Positions 16,222 through 23,362 are shown, numbered from the stretch's first letter. The stretch is 23,362 bases of DNA from UBA8199 sp035358715 (GCA_035358715.1 DAOPPX010000085.1:1-23362); one strand, 5' to 3'. Numbers and translations: made by a program. The notes: generated from the sequence alone by a model not told the origin.

Positions 16222-17682
16222 ATGAGCAAGTACTATGTTGCGTGCAACCTGGGCGCCGAAAGCGGCCGGGTGATGCTGGGCACTCTGAACCAGGAATCGC
16301 TCACGATGAGCGAGGTGCGCCGGTTTCAGAATGTGCCGATCCAGGAGAAGGACTCGCTGCAGTGGAACATCCCGCAGTTGTATGAAGAGGTCCTCCAGGG
16401 GCTGCGCGCCATCGGCGCCTACGAAGAGGCCGTGGACAGCATCAGTTGCGATTCCTGGGCCGGCGATTACCTGCTGTTCGAGTCCGACGCTACCCTCATC
16501 ACCCCGACCTATCATCGCTGTGATCGGCGCAGCCGCGAAGGACTGCAGAAGGTCCTGTCGCTGGTATCGCGGGAGGCGCTTTACCAGGAGACCGGCATGC
16601 AGCCGGCTCCCGGCAGCACCCTTTCGCAATTGGCGGCGGAGAAGTCGCGGCGGCTGGCCCGGGCCGAGCGGCTTTTGCCGGTAGCCGATGCGTTTAATTA
16701 CCTGCTGGCGGGCGTGGCGCGCTGCGAGCGGTCTCTGGCGGGCGCGACGCAGCTCTACAATCCGGTCACCCAAGGCTGGTCGTCGCGCCTGCTCAACGCG
16801 CTGGGCTTGCCGGCCAAGCTGTTGCCGCCGCTGGTTCCCGCCGGCGCGGAGCTGGGCCCGCTGCAGCCGGCGATTGCGAAATCCACCAACCTGGAGGACA
16901 CGGTGGTGGTTGCCTCGTGCTCGGACGAGACGGCGGCGGCACTGATGGGGTTGCCCGTGCTCGAGGGGGAGACCTGGGCGTATCTGCGACTGGGTTCCTG
17001 GGCCAGCATGGGCACGCAGGTTGCCGAGCCGATCATCACGGAGGCCAGCCGGAACCAGGGGTTCACCAACGAGCCGGGCTATGGCAGCTCGATGCGGTTC
17101 TCGAAGCAGGCGGTTGGCTTGTGGATCCTCGAGGAGTGCCGGCGCTTCTGGAAGACCCAGGACCGGGAGATTGACGACACGCTGCTGACGCATTTGGCGG
17201 GCTCCGCGCCCGCGTTTGAATCGCTGATCAACCCCGCCGATACGCGCTTCGTCACGGCGGGTGACATGCCGCTGAAGGTCCAGGCGTTTTGCCGCGAAAC
17301 CCGTCAACCCGTGCCCCGCAAGCCCGGCGCGGTCATTCGCTGCATCCTGGAGAGCCTCGCGTTGTCCTACCGCCAGACGCTCGAAGAAATCGAAGAGCTC
17401 ACGGGGCGGCCCATGGCGCGCCTCTACCTCCTGGGCGGTTCCTCCAACGACCTGCTCAAGCACTTCATCGCTAACGCCGCGCGCCGGCCGGTGGTTGCGG
17501 CGCCGCCCGACGCCAACGCGATGGGCAACACGGTGGTGCAGGCCCTCGCGCTGGGGCACCTCAAGTCTCCCGAACAGGCGCGCGAGATCATCCGGCATTC
17601 CGTCAAGACCGAGCCGCTGCTGCCTTACGCGACCGCGTGGGATGCGGCCTTCGCCCGGCTTAAGGAGCTGCGCGCCGCCTGA
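16222..17682 (+). CDS. rhamnulokinase-like FGGY carbohydrate kinase
   Basis: 486 aa, the length of RhaB (489 aa in E. coli), which phosphorylates L-rhamnulose. The two FGGY actin-like domains are evident: NLGAESGRVMLG at 9-20, SCDSWAGDYLL at 75-85, and the C-terminal LGGSSNDLLKHFIANAARRP with ANAMGNTVVQALALG. INPADTRFVTAGDMP matches the RhaB segment INPNDDRF. Key positions differ: the phosphate-1 aspartate (DLGA in RhaB) is Asn9, and the catalytic HDTA region reads SDETA (Asp235-Glu236-Thr237). It may be a divergent kinase for another ketose or weakly active, so I leave the symbol empty. ATG 16222 starts the family pattern; the frame is open 134 codons upstream across the remnants on the other strand. 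No Shine-Dalgarno sequence or clear promoter was found. Confidence 0.82.
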   Translation: MSKYYVACNLGAESGRVMLGTLNQESLTMSEVRRFQNVPIQEKDSLQWNIPQLYEEVLQGLRAIGAYEEAVDSISCDSWAGDYLLFESDATLITPTYHRCDRRSREGLQKVLSLVSREALYQETGMQPAPGSTLSQLAAEKSRRLARAERLLPVADAFNYLLAGVARCERSLAGATQLYNPVTQGWSSRLLNALGLPAKLLPPLVPAGAELGPLQPAIAKSTNLEDTVVVASCSDETAAALMGLPVLEGETWAYLRLGSWASMGTQVAEPIITEASRNQGFTNEPGYGSSMRFSKQAVGLWILEECRRFWKTQDREIDDTLLTHLAGSAPAFESLINPADTRFVTAGDMPLKVQAFCRETRQPVPRKPGAVIRCILESLALSYRQTLEEIEELTGRPMARLYLLGGSSNDLLKHFIANAARRPVVAAPPDANAMGNTVVQALALGHLKSPEQAREIIRHSVKTEPLLPYATAWDAAFARLKELRAA

Positions 17683-17689
17683 CGCCGGC

Positions 17690-18514
17690 TCAGCGCCACC
17701 GAAACTCGGTCACCACCGGCAGGTGATCGGACGCCTGGGATTCGGGCACCCACGCCCTGACCGGTTCGAGGGCGCTGCCCCTGGACAGCCAGATGAAGTC
17801 AATGCGCTTGTTGGGCTTCTGCGCGGGAATGGTGAAGCCGTCGCCCAGGCCGGCGGCCAGCCAGGTGTCGGTGAATGCCCGGGCCAGTTCCTGGTGGACG
17901 CGGCTGCCGGGCGTGTCATTGAAATCGCCGCAGAGGATGATTGGCCGTCCGCGCCAGGCTTTAGTGACCTCGAGCATCTCCGCCACGTTTGACAACCGCT
18001 CGGTGTCGTCTCCCCGGAAGTCAATGTGCGTGTTCAGAAAGACCAGCTCGCGGCCACCGAGGTCCAGCGCCACCTGCAGGAGGCCACGCTGTTCGTCGGG
18101 GCGGAGCATCCGGTAATGCCGGTTGGTCCAGCGTTTGACGGGGAAGCGCGTCAGCACGGCATTGCCGTATTCGCCGCCCTGGAAGTGGAAGTTGTTGCTG
18201 AACACGCAGGTCATGCCGGTCAGCGCCGCCAGTTCGGCCGGGCAATCGCGCCGCGCCGTTCGCTGCACGCCCCTGTCCACTTCCTGCAAGGCGACGATGT
18301 CCGCCTGTTCGCGTTTGATCAGGTCGGCGATGCGCTGGAAGTCAATCTTGCCGTCCAGTCCCGCGCCGTGATGAATGTTATAGGTCATCACGCGGAAGGT
18401 CCTGGGGGCTGTGTCCCTGGGGGCGCTGTGACATGCCGTCAGTCCCAATGCTGGCACGGCGGCGAGTAGAAGCCGGGCAAGACCGGCCCATGAAGGAATG
18501 CGAAGCTTGGTCAT
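17690..18514 (-). CDS. endonuclease/exonuclease/phosphatase-family lipoprotein
   Basis: 274 aa, with the DNase I/EEP fold. Catalytic motifs in order are TYNIHHG (Asn46), ALQEVD (Glu78), NTHID (His163), CGDFND (Asp197, Asn199), RIDFIW (Asp239) and SDHLPV (Asp263, His264), so the metal-dependent phosphodiesterase site is complete. The N-terminus is a signal peptide with lipobox LTAC (Cys28), placing it on the outer face of a membrane. Substrates in this family range from nucleic acids to phospholipids and inositol phosphates. I chose ATG 18514; an in-frame ATG at 18535 lies inside the predicted promoter (TGTAAT on the minus strand at 18524-18529), which argues against it. The stop is 7 bases from the convergent kinase stop. 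Confidence 0.9.
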   Translation of the reverse strand: MTKLRIPSWAGLARLLLAAVPALGLTACHSAPRDTAPRTFRVMTYNIHHGAGLDGKIDFQRIADLIKREQADIVALQEVDRGVQRTARRDCPAELAALTGMTCVFSNNFHFQGGEYGNAVLTRFPVKRWTNRHYRMLRPDEQRGLLQVALDLGGRELVFLNTHIDFRGDDTERLSNVAEMLEVTKAWRGRPIILCGDFNDTPGSRVHQELARAFTDTWLAAGLGDGFTIPAQKPNKRIDFIWLSRGSALEPVRAWVPESQASDHLPVVTEFRWR

Positions 18515-18523
18515 CGTGCCGGG

Positions 18524-18552
18524 ATTACACCCCATTGCCCCCGCGAAATCAA
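18524..18552 (-). promoter_or_regulatory. promoter of the endonuclease/phosphatase gene, near-leaderless
   Basis: On the minus strand TTGATT (complement of 18547-18552), a 17-base spacer and TGTAAT (complement of 18524-18529, 5 of 6 to TATAAT). The -10 ends 9 bases before the chosen ATG, so the mRNA would start at or almost at the start codon. Confidence 0.55.
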
Positions 18553-18589
18553 CTTACTTCCCCGGCGCGGCAGTGGAACGCTCCGAGCT

Positions 18590-18991
18590 TCAAGCTAGCA
18601 AGGCTCTGAACCCCGCCTGTTCGAAGTGATGATCAGCCGTGAGAGCTTCCAACAGTCCGTAGTCCTGCATCACGACAAAGGAAATACAATCGGTAAGAGG
18701 CCATTCCTTGTCGGCGCGTTCGCAGTAGAGCCTCCTGCCCCTGTGGATTAGTTCACTAGTGGCGTGGACGAGCCGGAACGCCGGGTCTGTCTCCACCACG
18801 TTACACAGGGCCAGCACTTCATCCCGCTGCTCGGGCTTGCACAACGCATCGGCCAGTTCTATGAGCACGAACTCCGTTGTCACCAGACTGAGTGCGGCAC
18901 CACGTGAAGCGGCCACTGCCCGTTTATGCGCGGCATCGCGCTCGTTCAACAGAGCCAGGAAATAGAAGGTATCGGCGAAGACCGACTTCAC
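18590..18991 (-). CDS. PIN-domain toxin, VapC-like
   Basis: A 133-aa PIN-domain ribonuclease. The acidic metal-binding residues are all present: Asp7 in FADTFYFLAL, Glu45 in FVLIELADAL, Asp101 in WPLTDCISFVVM and Asp120 in ALTADHHF. In VapBC-type modules the toxin cleaves RNA, often tRNA or rRNA, until its antitoxin neutralises it. The ATG overlaps the antitoxin stop by 4 bases (ATGA), the normal order of antitoxin first. Nothing is truncated, so the module looks functional. No other toxin-antitoxin pair is intact here, although a remnant of a different type lies about 2.7 kb away. Confidence 0.88.
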   Translation of the reverse strand: MKSVFADTFYFLALLNERDAAHKRAVAASRGAALSLVTTEFVLIELADALCKPEQRDEVLALCNVVETDPAFRLVHATSELIHRGRRLYCERADKEWPLTDCISFVVMQDYGLLEALTADHHFEQAGFRALLA

Positions 18992-19206
18992 GATTTCTTC
19001 GGATGCCCTTTGGCGTAGTGGGCGTGGTTGAGCGCGAAGTCCTCGGGCCAGTCGCGCGCTTTGGCCAGTTTCAGGATGGCCCGCAGAAACGGGGGATCAC
19101 CTGCCTGCGGTTCCAGTGGCGTCACCTCTACTTGGGCGCCGTCGGGTAGTTTCGCGTCAGGTGGCAGCACCACTACACCGTTCTTAACTGTTCCTTTAAA
19201 GCTCAC
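18988..19206 (-). CDS. antitoxin of the PIN toxin
   Basis: A 72-aa protein directly upstream of the PIN toxin with a 4-base overlap. Residues 1-33 (FKGTVKNGVVVLPPDAKLPD) have the short beta-strand pattern of AbrB/DUF104-like antitoxins that bind their own promoter as dimers. The helical, charged remainder (ILKLAKARDWPEDFALNHAH) is the likely toxin-neutralising part. The start is GTG with no Shine-Dalgarno sequence, 6 bases after a -10-like hexamer, suggesting a leaderless message. The family assignment relies on the first 30 residues and the gene pairing. Confidence 0.8.
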   Translation of the reverse strand: MSFKGTVKNGVVVLPPDAKLPDGAQVEVTPLEPQAGDPPFLRAILKLAKARDWPEDFALNHAHYAKGHPKKS

Positions 19207-19212
19207 GCTGAT

Positions 19213-19241
19213 TGTTTAGCCCAGTATCGTCCCCAGCGCAA
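19213..19241 (-). promoter_or_regulatory. putative promoter of the toxin-antitoxin operon
   Basis: Minus strand: TTGCGC (complement of 19236-19241), a 17-base spacer and TAAACA (complement of 19213-19218), ending 6 bases before the GTG start. The match is weak but the geometry equals that of neighbouring promoters. Confidence 0.35.
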
Positions 19242-19282
19242 GCCGGGCAGACCGGATCCACCAGCGGAGGCCTCCTGGCGCC

Positions 19283-20611
19283 TCATCCCTGCAACGTCCA
19301 GCCGGGGCGGTACTTGCGGGACAGCAACTCGTTGGCCTCCGGGCAGTCGGTCACGCGGCCCGCCGCGGGGTCGTATTTGATCTTCCGGCCGACGCGGTAG
19401 GCCACCAGGCCGAGCATCAGCATTTCGATCATCCGGCCGCCGTAGTCGAAGTCACAGGCGGTCTTGAGGTTGCCCTTGCAGGCGTTGATCCATTGCCGCT
19501 GGAAGTTCCCGAGCGGCGAAATCAGGGCGGACTTGGGCCGCGGCTGGTAGTAGGTCAGGTCGGCCTGGTTGCCGTGCGGGAAGAGGGCGCGCGACTGGAA
19601 ATCGGCGACGAGGCAGCCCTTGCTGCCCTCGAAGAGCGCGCCGTGGTCTATCTTCCGGAGGTCGAGGTAGCGGACCGGAGACTCCGGCATTGCGCCGCCC
19701 TGGTACCAGGAGACGCGGACGGCCTGGCGCCAGTTATTGGCGGGAATCTCGAAATGCATCTCCAGTTTGACGGGCGTGACCTCAGGGTTGAACGGGTCGC
19801 CTTTGGCCTCGGCTGAGATCGGCAGGTCGGCGTCGAGGGCGTTCCAGGCAATGTCCATGGTGTGGCTGCCCATGTCGCCCACCTGGCCGCTGCCGAAGTC
19901 CCAGAACATGTTCCATTGCAGGCAATTCATGCCGGAGGTGCCCGAGAAGTAGTCGGGATTCCAGGGATGCGCGGGCGAGGGCCCGAGCCAGAGGTCCCAG
20001 TGGAAGTCTTTGGGCGGGTCGCCGGCCGCCGGGAGGTAGCCCGGCTTGGGGAGCTGGCGGTCGCCCCACGCGCTGACCTCTTGCGGTTCGCCGATCGCGC
20101 CGTCCAGGATGAGCTCCCGCACGCGGTTGAAGTTCTCGTATTCGTGCCGCTGTGTGCCGACCTGGGTGGCGAGCTTGTGCCTGTGCTTGAGATACGTGGC
20201 GCGGACGACGCGGGCCTCCTGGACGCAGTTGGCCAGCGGCTTTTCGCAGTAAACATGCTGGCCGCGGTTCATGCTCCAGTTGGCGACAAAGGCGTGGGTA
20301 TGGTCGGCGGTGCAGCAGACCACCGCCTCGACGTCCTTCTGGTCCAGGCATTTGCGCCAGTCCACATACTGGCGGGCGCCCGGGAACTTCTGCGCCCCAA
20401 AAGCCAGGTGCTTCTCGTTGACGTCGCACAGGGCGACGACGTTCTCCCTGGCGATGCCGTCGAAATGGGCCTCGCCCCGGCCCCAGGTGCCCAGCAGGGC
20501 GATGTTCAGCTTGTTGCCGGGGGCGTTGGCTCCGAACAGGTGGATGCGGGGCAGGATGAGGCCCGCGGCTCCGGTGAAGGCGGCCGACTTGAGGAAGGCG
20601 CGTCGTTTCAT
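19283..20611 (-). CDS. Tat-exported Gfo/Idh/MocA-family oxidoreductase
   Basis: 442 aa. MKRRAFLKSAAF is a twin-arginine signal (RRxFLK) followed by a short hydrophobic stretch, so the protein should be exported folded with its cofactor bound. The Rossmann domain begins LNIALLGTWGRGEAHFDGI, followed by ALCDVNEKH. YCEKPLA carries the EKP active-site motif, and DMGSHTMDIAWNALDADLP is a typical bacteroidal/verrucomicrobial segment of exported members. These enzymes usually act on sugars or polyol substrates in the periplasm, and some cleave glycosides by an NAD-dependent route. The substrate here is unknown. It stands alone, divergent from the hemerythrin gene. Confidence 0.92.
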   Translation of the reverse strand: MKRRAFLKSAAFTGAAGLILPRIHLFGANAPGNKLNIALLGTWGRGEAHFDGIARENVVALCDVNEKHLAFGAQKFPGARQYVDWRKCLDQKDVEAVVCCTADHTHAFVANWSMNRGQHVYCEKPLANCVQEARVVRATYLKHRHKLATQVGTQRHEYENFNRVRELILDGAIGEPQEVSAWGDRQLPKPGYLPAAGDPPKDFHWDLWLGPSPAHPWNPDYFSGTSGMNCLQWNMFWDFGSGQVGDMGSHTMDIAWNALDADLPISAEAKGDPFNPEVTPVKLEMHFEIPANNWRQAVRVSWYQGGAMPESPVRYLDLRKIDHGALFEGSKGCLVADFQSRALFPHGNQADLTYYQPRPKSALISPLGNFQRQWINACKGNLKTACDFDYGGRMIEMLMLGLVAYRVGRKIKYDPAAGRVTDCPEANELLSRKYRPGWTLQG

Positions 20612-20617
20612 GCGGCG

Positions 20618-20646
20618 AGTCTGGCCGGGCTGCCCGCCGGCGTCAA
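20618..20646 (-). promoter_or_regulatory. putative promoter of the Tat-exported oxidoreductase gene
   Basis: Minus strand: TTGACG (complement of 20641-20646, 5 of 6), a 17-base spacer and CAGACT (complement of 20618-20623, 3 of 6), ending 6 bases before the ATG. The -35 is good and the -10 poor. Confidence 0.4.
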
Positions 20647-20654
20647 GCGGCCGG

Positions 20655-20682
20655 TTGCGCTTCGGCGGTCTTCTGGTACAGT
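20655..20682 (+). promoter_or_regulatory. putative promoter of the hemerythrin gene
   Basis: TTGCGC (20655-20660), a 16-base spacer and TACAGT (20677-20682, 4 of 6), ending 7 bases before the ATG. It lies back to back with the leftward promoter in a 78-base gap, so the two genes could be co-regulated. Confidence 0.4.
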
Positions 20683-20689
20683 GATCTTC

Positions 20690-21145
20690 ATGATATCAAT
20701 CACGCGCGCTTTAAGCGCCGAGCACCGAATGTTCGAGGCCCTGTTTGACGAGGTCGAGGAGTTGCTGGGCGGCTTCAACCAACTGGCGGAGGTGAAGCGG
20801 ATGGCGCGCCTGGTGGAGGGGATGCTGCGGCAACACGCGAAGGTGGAGGATGACCTGCTGCTGTTTGCCGGGGGCCTGGCCCGCGCAGACCTGCGCCGCT
20901 CGGAGCAGTGCCGCCACGAGCATCAGGAAATTGACAGCCGGCTCACGCGGATCCACTCGGCCCGGACCGTGGGCGAGGCCCGCACTTTGCTCCGGGGCGC
21001 GCTGGCGGCCTCGCGCCGGCATTTGAAGAACGAGGACCGCAAGGTCTTCCCCATTCTGGAAGCGGCGATGGAACCCGAGGCGCTGGCCAAGCTGGGCACC
21101 GTCTGGTTTCTGCGGCGCCATGCGCCGGCGCGCTGGACGCTCTGA
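20690..21145 (+). CDS. hemerythrin-like (HHE) domain protein
   Basis: A 151-aa four-helix protein with the spaced His/Glu ligands of a di-iron hemerythrin-like site: His12 (AEHRMF), His49 and Glu53 (RQHAKVEDD), His76 or His78 (RHEHQEI), and His111 with Glu115 (RHLKNEDRKVFP). HHE proteins bind oxygen or nitric oxide, or act in iron handling and stress repair. There is no extra domain. The frame is open upstream for another 276 codons, but that is the antisense of the oxidoreductase; the ATG at 20690 is the only sensible start and sits 7 bases after the predicted -10. No Shine-Dalgarno sequence is visible. Confidence 0.88.
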   Translation: MISITRALSAEHRMFEALFDEVEELLGGFNQLAEVKRMARLVEGMLRQHAKVEDDLLLFAGGLARADLRRSEQCRHEHQEIDSRLTRIHSARTVGEARTLLRGALAASRRHLKNEDRKVFPILEAAMEPEALAKLGTVWFLRRHAPARWTL

Positions 21146-21199
21146 GTTCCCGGCTTACTCCGCCGTTGCCTTTTGGCCGGGCTCTGTTAAGTAAGGGGC

Positions 21200-22024
21200 G
21201 TGACCGAGCCCAGCCTGCTGCTCCTGATCCCGGCCTACAACGAAGAGCTGCGCATCGAACCGGTGCTGCGGGACTACGCCCGCTATTTTCATGAGCATTA
21301 CCACGGCCCGTTCCAACTGGTGGTGGTGCTCAACGGCTGCACCGACAACACCCTCGGCGTGGTGCGGCGGGTCGGCGCGGAGTTTCCCGCCGTGTCGGAG
21401 CGCGAGTTCCCGGAACCCATCGGCAAAGGCGGCGCCCTGATTGAAGGGCTCAAGCTGGCGCCGCTGGCCGACCTCATCGGCTACGTGGACGCCGACGGCG
21501 CCACGCCCCCGCGCGCGTTCCATGACCTGGTAAAGCACATCGGCGGCGTGGACTGCGTCATCGGCTCGCGCTGGCTGCCGGGGGCCGTGTTGCACGTGGA
21601 GCAAAGCGGCCAGCGCCGCTTCGCCAGCCGGGCGTTTCATTTCATTGTGCAGGTCCTGTTCCGCATGAACCTCCGGGACACGCAATGCGGCGCCAAGGTC
21701 ATGCGCCGCGAAGCGGTCCAGACCGTGCATTCCTCGCTGTGCATCGCCGACATGGCGTTTGACATCAACCTGCTCTACTCGCTCAAGCGCGCCGGCTATC
21801 GCATCCGCGAAGTGCCGACCGAATGGACCGACAAGATTGGGTCCAAGGTGACCCTGGGGCGCACTTCGCTGGTGATGTTCCTCTCGGCGCTGCGGATCTG
21901 GCTCATCTATTCGCCGCGGTTCTATCGGCTGCTGCGCCCGCTGCGCCCGCTGGAAGGCTGGGTGTACCGCAAACTGCGCGCCCCCCAGCCCCGCCCCAGT
22001 TCCCCGCCCCAGCGGCCCGGCTAG
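21200..22024 (+). CDS. family 2 glycosyltransferase (dolichyl-phosphate-sugar synthase type)
   Basis: A 274-aa GT-A enzyme that would transfer a sugar from a nucleotide donor, probably to a lipid-phosphate carrier at the membrane. Signatures are LLIPAYNEELRIE at the N-terminus, VVLNGCTDNT where the family often has DGSTD, GKGGALIEGL, and the metal-binding YVDADG (Asp97, Asp99). GSRWLPGA and DTQCGAKVMRREA resemble ALG5/DPM1-like enzymes. There is one hydrophobic stretch near the end (about 225-241) and a proline-rich tail. The start is GTG, with AAGGGG 2 bases before it, too close to be an ideal Shine-Dalgarno sequence. A TTGCCT-15-TTAAGT pair (21166-21192) ends 7 bases before the start. It may act on cell-surface glycans along with the aminotransferase, but no shared operon shows this. 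Confidence 0.88.
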   Translation: MTEPSLLLLIPAYNEELRIEPVLRDYARYFHEHYHGPFQLVVVLNGCTDNTLGVVRRVGAEFPAVSEREFPEPIGKGGALIEGLKLAPLADLIGYVDADGATPPRAFHDLVKHIGGVDCVIGSRWLPGAVLHVEQSGQRRFASRAFHFIVQVLFRMNLRDTQCGAKVMRREAVQTVHSSLCIADMAFDINLLYSLKRAGYRIREVPTEWTDKIGSKVTLGRTSLVMFLSALRIWLIYSPRFYRLLRPLRPLEGWVYRKLRAPQPRPSSPPQRPG

Positions 22025-22041
22025 GCTGTCCTTTTCACCCT

Positions 22042-22074
22042 CCCGGCCGGGTCAAGGTATGGCGGCCCGGGCCG
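22042..22074. repeat. two GC palindromes upstream of the prepilin promoter
   Basis: CCCGGCCGGG (22042-22051) and CGGCCCGGGCCG (22063-22074) are perfect palindromes 12 bp apart, 36 bp or more upstream of the prepilin -35. They could be regulator half-sites or a transcript-end structure after the glycosyltransferase. Short GC palindromes are frequent by chance in such DNA. Confidence 0.25.
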
Positions 22075-22109
22075 TCAAGCCGGCTCCGAGGAAACCGCGG
22101 CATTGGCGC

Positions 22110-22138
22110 TTGACTTCCTCATTGCGCTCCAGTCTAAT
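22110..22138 (+). promoter_or_regulatory. sigma70-type promoter of the prepilin-like gene
   Basis: TTGACT (22110-22115, 5 of 6), a 17-base spacer and TCTAAT (22133-22138, 5 of 6). GGAGA at 22141-22145 is the Shine-Dalgarno sequence for the ATG at 22154. This is one of the best promoter matches in the window. Confidence 0.6.
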
Positions 22139-22153
22139 TCGGAGAAACGAACC

Positions 22154-22996
22154 ATGGATACCAAGAGGAACGCGTTCGACCGCCCGGCGCCCGCCGGGTT
22201 CACGCTCATCGAACTGCTCGTCGTCATTGCGATCATCGCCATCCTTGCCGGTTTACTCCTGCCGGCCCTCGGCCGCGCCAAGCAGAAGGGGCTCGATGTC
22301 CGTTGCCGCAGCAACCTCCGCCAGCTTGGCCTCGGCCTACAGCTCTACAGCGACAACCACGGCCACTTTCCCCCGCATCAGATCAAGTTCCCCAACAACT
22401 CCCGCATCCGCTGGTTCAACATCCTCGCCCGCGAGATCGGCCTCGGCTACGAGGTCATCCGCGATCCCGCCGTGCCCCACTGGCTTCCCGGCCGCAACGC
22501 CCCTTACGGCTACAACTACAAGTTCCTCGGCAGCGCCCGCGTCATGAACTCCGGCCACTGCGAAAGCTATCCCGTTCGCTCGACCGGTTTCCCCTCTCCG
22601 GTTGCCACTATCGCCTTTGGCTGCTCCAACGGCACCGGCACGCAGGAACCGCACGAGGTCCTGCCCCCCGAGGCCATCGGCAGCGCCCTGCCTGCGAGCG
22701 AAAACGTCCTGCGCATCGGCAACCACGGCTATGTCATTGACCCGCCCTTCCTCCCGGCCGGGGCCCGCGACCAGGAAGAACCCTGGGCCTTCTACGAGTA
22801 CGCCTCCTTCCTCTCCTCCCGCCACCTGGGCCGCGCCAACCTCGCCTTCTGCGACGGCCATGTCGAATCCATGAAGCCCGCTGACGCCAGCCTCAACAAC
22901 CGCCTTTGGAACGGGTGCAACAACGCTCGCGCCAAACCGATGCTGTTGGACCCGCCCTGCAACTGGCCCGCCGACTGGCGCCGCGACCCCGGCTAA
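22154..22996 (+). CDS. prepilin-like protein of the H-X9-DG family
   Basis: 280 aa. A short leader ends in the prepilin peptidase site GFTLIELL (cleavage after Gly, Phe methylated), followed by the hydrophobic helix VVIAIIAILAGLLLPAL. The C-terminal HLGRANLAFCDGH holds the H-x9-DG motif of the large prepilin-like families of Verrucomicrobia and Planctomycetes (pseudopilin or DUF1559-like). Such proteins are sorted by a type II secretion or type IV pilus-like machine, whose own genes are absent here. The ATG at 22154 is set by GGAGA 8 bases upstream and by the promoter; an in-frame ATG at 22103 lies upstream of the promoter and is rejected. Several cysteines (for example CRSNL, GHCE, GCSNG, GCNNA) suggest disulfides in the exported domain. 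Confidence 0.9.
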   Translation: MDTKRNAFDRPAPAGFTLIELLVVIAIIAILAGLLLPALGRAKQKGLDVRCRSNLRQLGLGLQLYSDNHGHFPPHQIKFPNNSRIRWFNILAREIGLGYEVIRDPAVPHWLPGRNAPYGYNYKFLGSARVMNSGHCESYPVRSTGFPSPVATIAFGCSNGTGTQEPHEVLPPEAIGSALPASENVLRIGNHGYVIDPPFLPAGARDQEEPWAFYEYASFLSSRHLGRANLAFCDGHVESMKPADASLNNRLWNGCNNARAKPMLLDPPCNWPADWRRDPG

Positions 22997-23127
22997 CCGC
23001 TCTGGGCGGCTTCAAAGCCGATGCCTGCTTCCTGGTCCCGGGACTCCGGCCAGGCCCCGGTTCCATTCCGCCGTTCGCAGACACTGGTTTGCGCGGCTGT
23101 TAGGGTTGGCCTTCTTTAAGACGCTGC

Positions 23128-23358
23128 ATGGACTACAAGAACACATTGAACCTGCCGCAGACCGATTTCCCGATGAAGGCGGACCTCATCACACGGGACC
23201 CGGAGCGGCTGAAGGCGGGGGATGACGCGTCTCTGCCCGTCCCGCCCCCGTCCCAATACCGTAGTACCTCTAACCCGGGGTTAGAGGTACTACGGTATTG
23301 GGACGGGGGGCTGGAGTTTGGACATTTTCTGCTGGACTCACGTCCCTGGATGACATAA
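23128..23358 (+). pseudogene. ileS: isoleucyl-tRNA synthetase N-terminus, interrupted by the palindromic element
   Basis: The frame starts MDYKNTLNLPQTDFPMKADL and continues ITRDPERLKAGDDAS, matching the start of bacterial IleS through about residue 35. A tryptophan is usual where this frame has Gly31. The frame then enters the element: residues about 37-62 (SQYRSTSNPGLEVLRYWDG) are its translation, and the same peptide pattern appears in one frame of copy 1. After the element come 14 residues unlike IleS and a TGA at 23356-23358. The catalytic HIGH and KMSKS regions are absent. Only 53 bases remain past the element, so whether ileS resumes cannot be seen. This is either a decayed duplicate, a disrupted gene, or an assembly join. 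A TTTAAG hexamer lies 7 bases before the ATG. Confidence 0.6.
23245..23309. repeat. dispersed long palindromic element, copy 2 (inside the ileS frame)
   Basis: Arms 23245-23276 and 23278-23309 are 32 bases each and pair perfectly with only G23277 unpaired. The sequence is the same element as at 4805-4867, with one compensated stem-pair change. C-rich flank on the left (CTGCCC..TCCCGCC) is also partly shared with copy 1, so the mobile or repeated unit may begin near 23233. Confidence 0.88.
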
Positions 23359-23362
23359 AACC

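Noticed and set aside
16033..17598. 521-codon minus-strand frame opposite the kinase gene
   Set aside because: It mirrors the FGGY kinase coding sequence; only its last part, outside the kinase, is protein-like and is treated as a possible remnant.
18515..18535. ATG at 18535 as the start of the endonuclease/phosphatase gene
   Set aside because: It would place the TGTAAT -10 hexamer inside the coding sequence; the ATG at 18514 gives a normal lipoprotein signal.

Overview
The window is a GC-rich bacterial chromosome segment that most likely comes from a Verrucomicrobiota genome, perhaps of the Pedosphaera/Limisphaera type. The clues are an H-X9-DG prepilin-like protein, a Tat-exported Gfo/Idh/MocA oxidoreductase, a PQQ-type propeller protein opening with DWPRWRGP, and an MglA/roadblock locus. 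This is inference from gene content; no rRNA or tRNA was seen.

Layout. 1-6705 (+): carB behind a good sigma70-type promoter, a purple-acid-phosphatase-like lipoprotein, a gap with two hairpins (one a 63-bp near-perfect palindrome), a PQQ-like propeller protein and a small membrane protein. 6716-12214: two divergent gene groups. Leftward are a 545-aa protein with a duplicated module and a C-terminal roadblock domain, an MglA-type GTPase, an MglB-like roadblock protein and a small lipoprotein. Rightward are a response regulator (REC-PATAN plus a probable roadblock-like tail), a 102-aa probable roadblock-like protein and a 135-aa helical protein. 12320-13301 (-): Nudix hydrolase and tadA, overlapping. 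13438-17682 (+): a DegT-type aminotransferase with a five-cysteine tail, a Gfo/Idh/MocA oxidoreductase and a divergent rhamnulokinase-like FGGY kinase; between the last two lie minus-strand remnants of a nucleotidyltransferase-type gene pair. 17690-20611 (-): an endonuclease/exonuclease/phosphatase lipoprotein, a VapC-like PIN toxin with its antitoxin, and a Tat-exported oxidoreductase. 20690-22996 (+): a hemerythrin-like protein, a family 2 glycosyltransferase and a prepilin-like protein. The window ends in a recognisable isoleucyl-tRNA synthetase N-terminus whose frame runs into a second copy of the palindromic element and then stops.

How it works together. The most system-like part is the GTPase locus: one small Ras-like GTPase with up to four roadblock-fold units in four different architectures, plus a phosphorylatable receiver. 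This resembles the parts list of the myxobacterial MglA/MglB/RomR polarity switch, but two of the four roadblock calls rest only on my reading of fold pattern. Several genes carry TTGNNN plus an AT-rich hexamer ending 6-9 bases before the start codon, suggesting leaderless transcripts; carB, the response regulator and the prepilin have ordinary promoters with a leader or a Shine-Dalgarno sequence.
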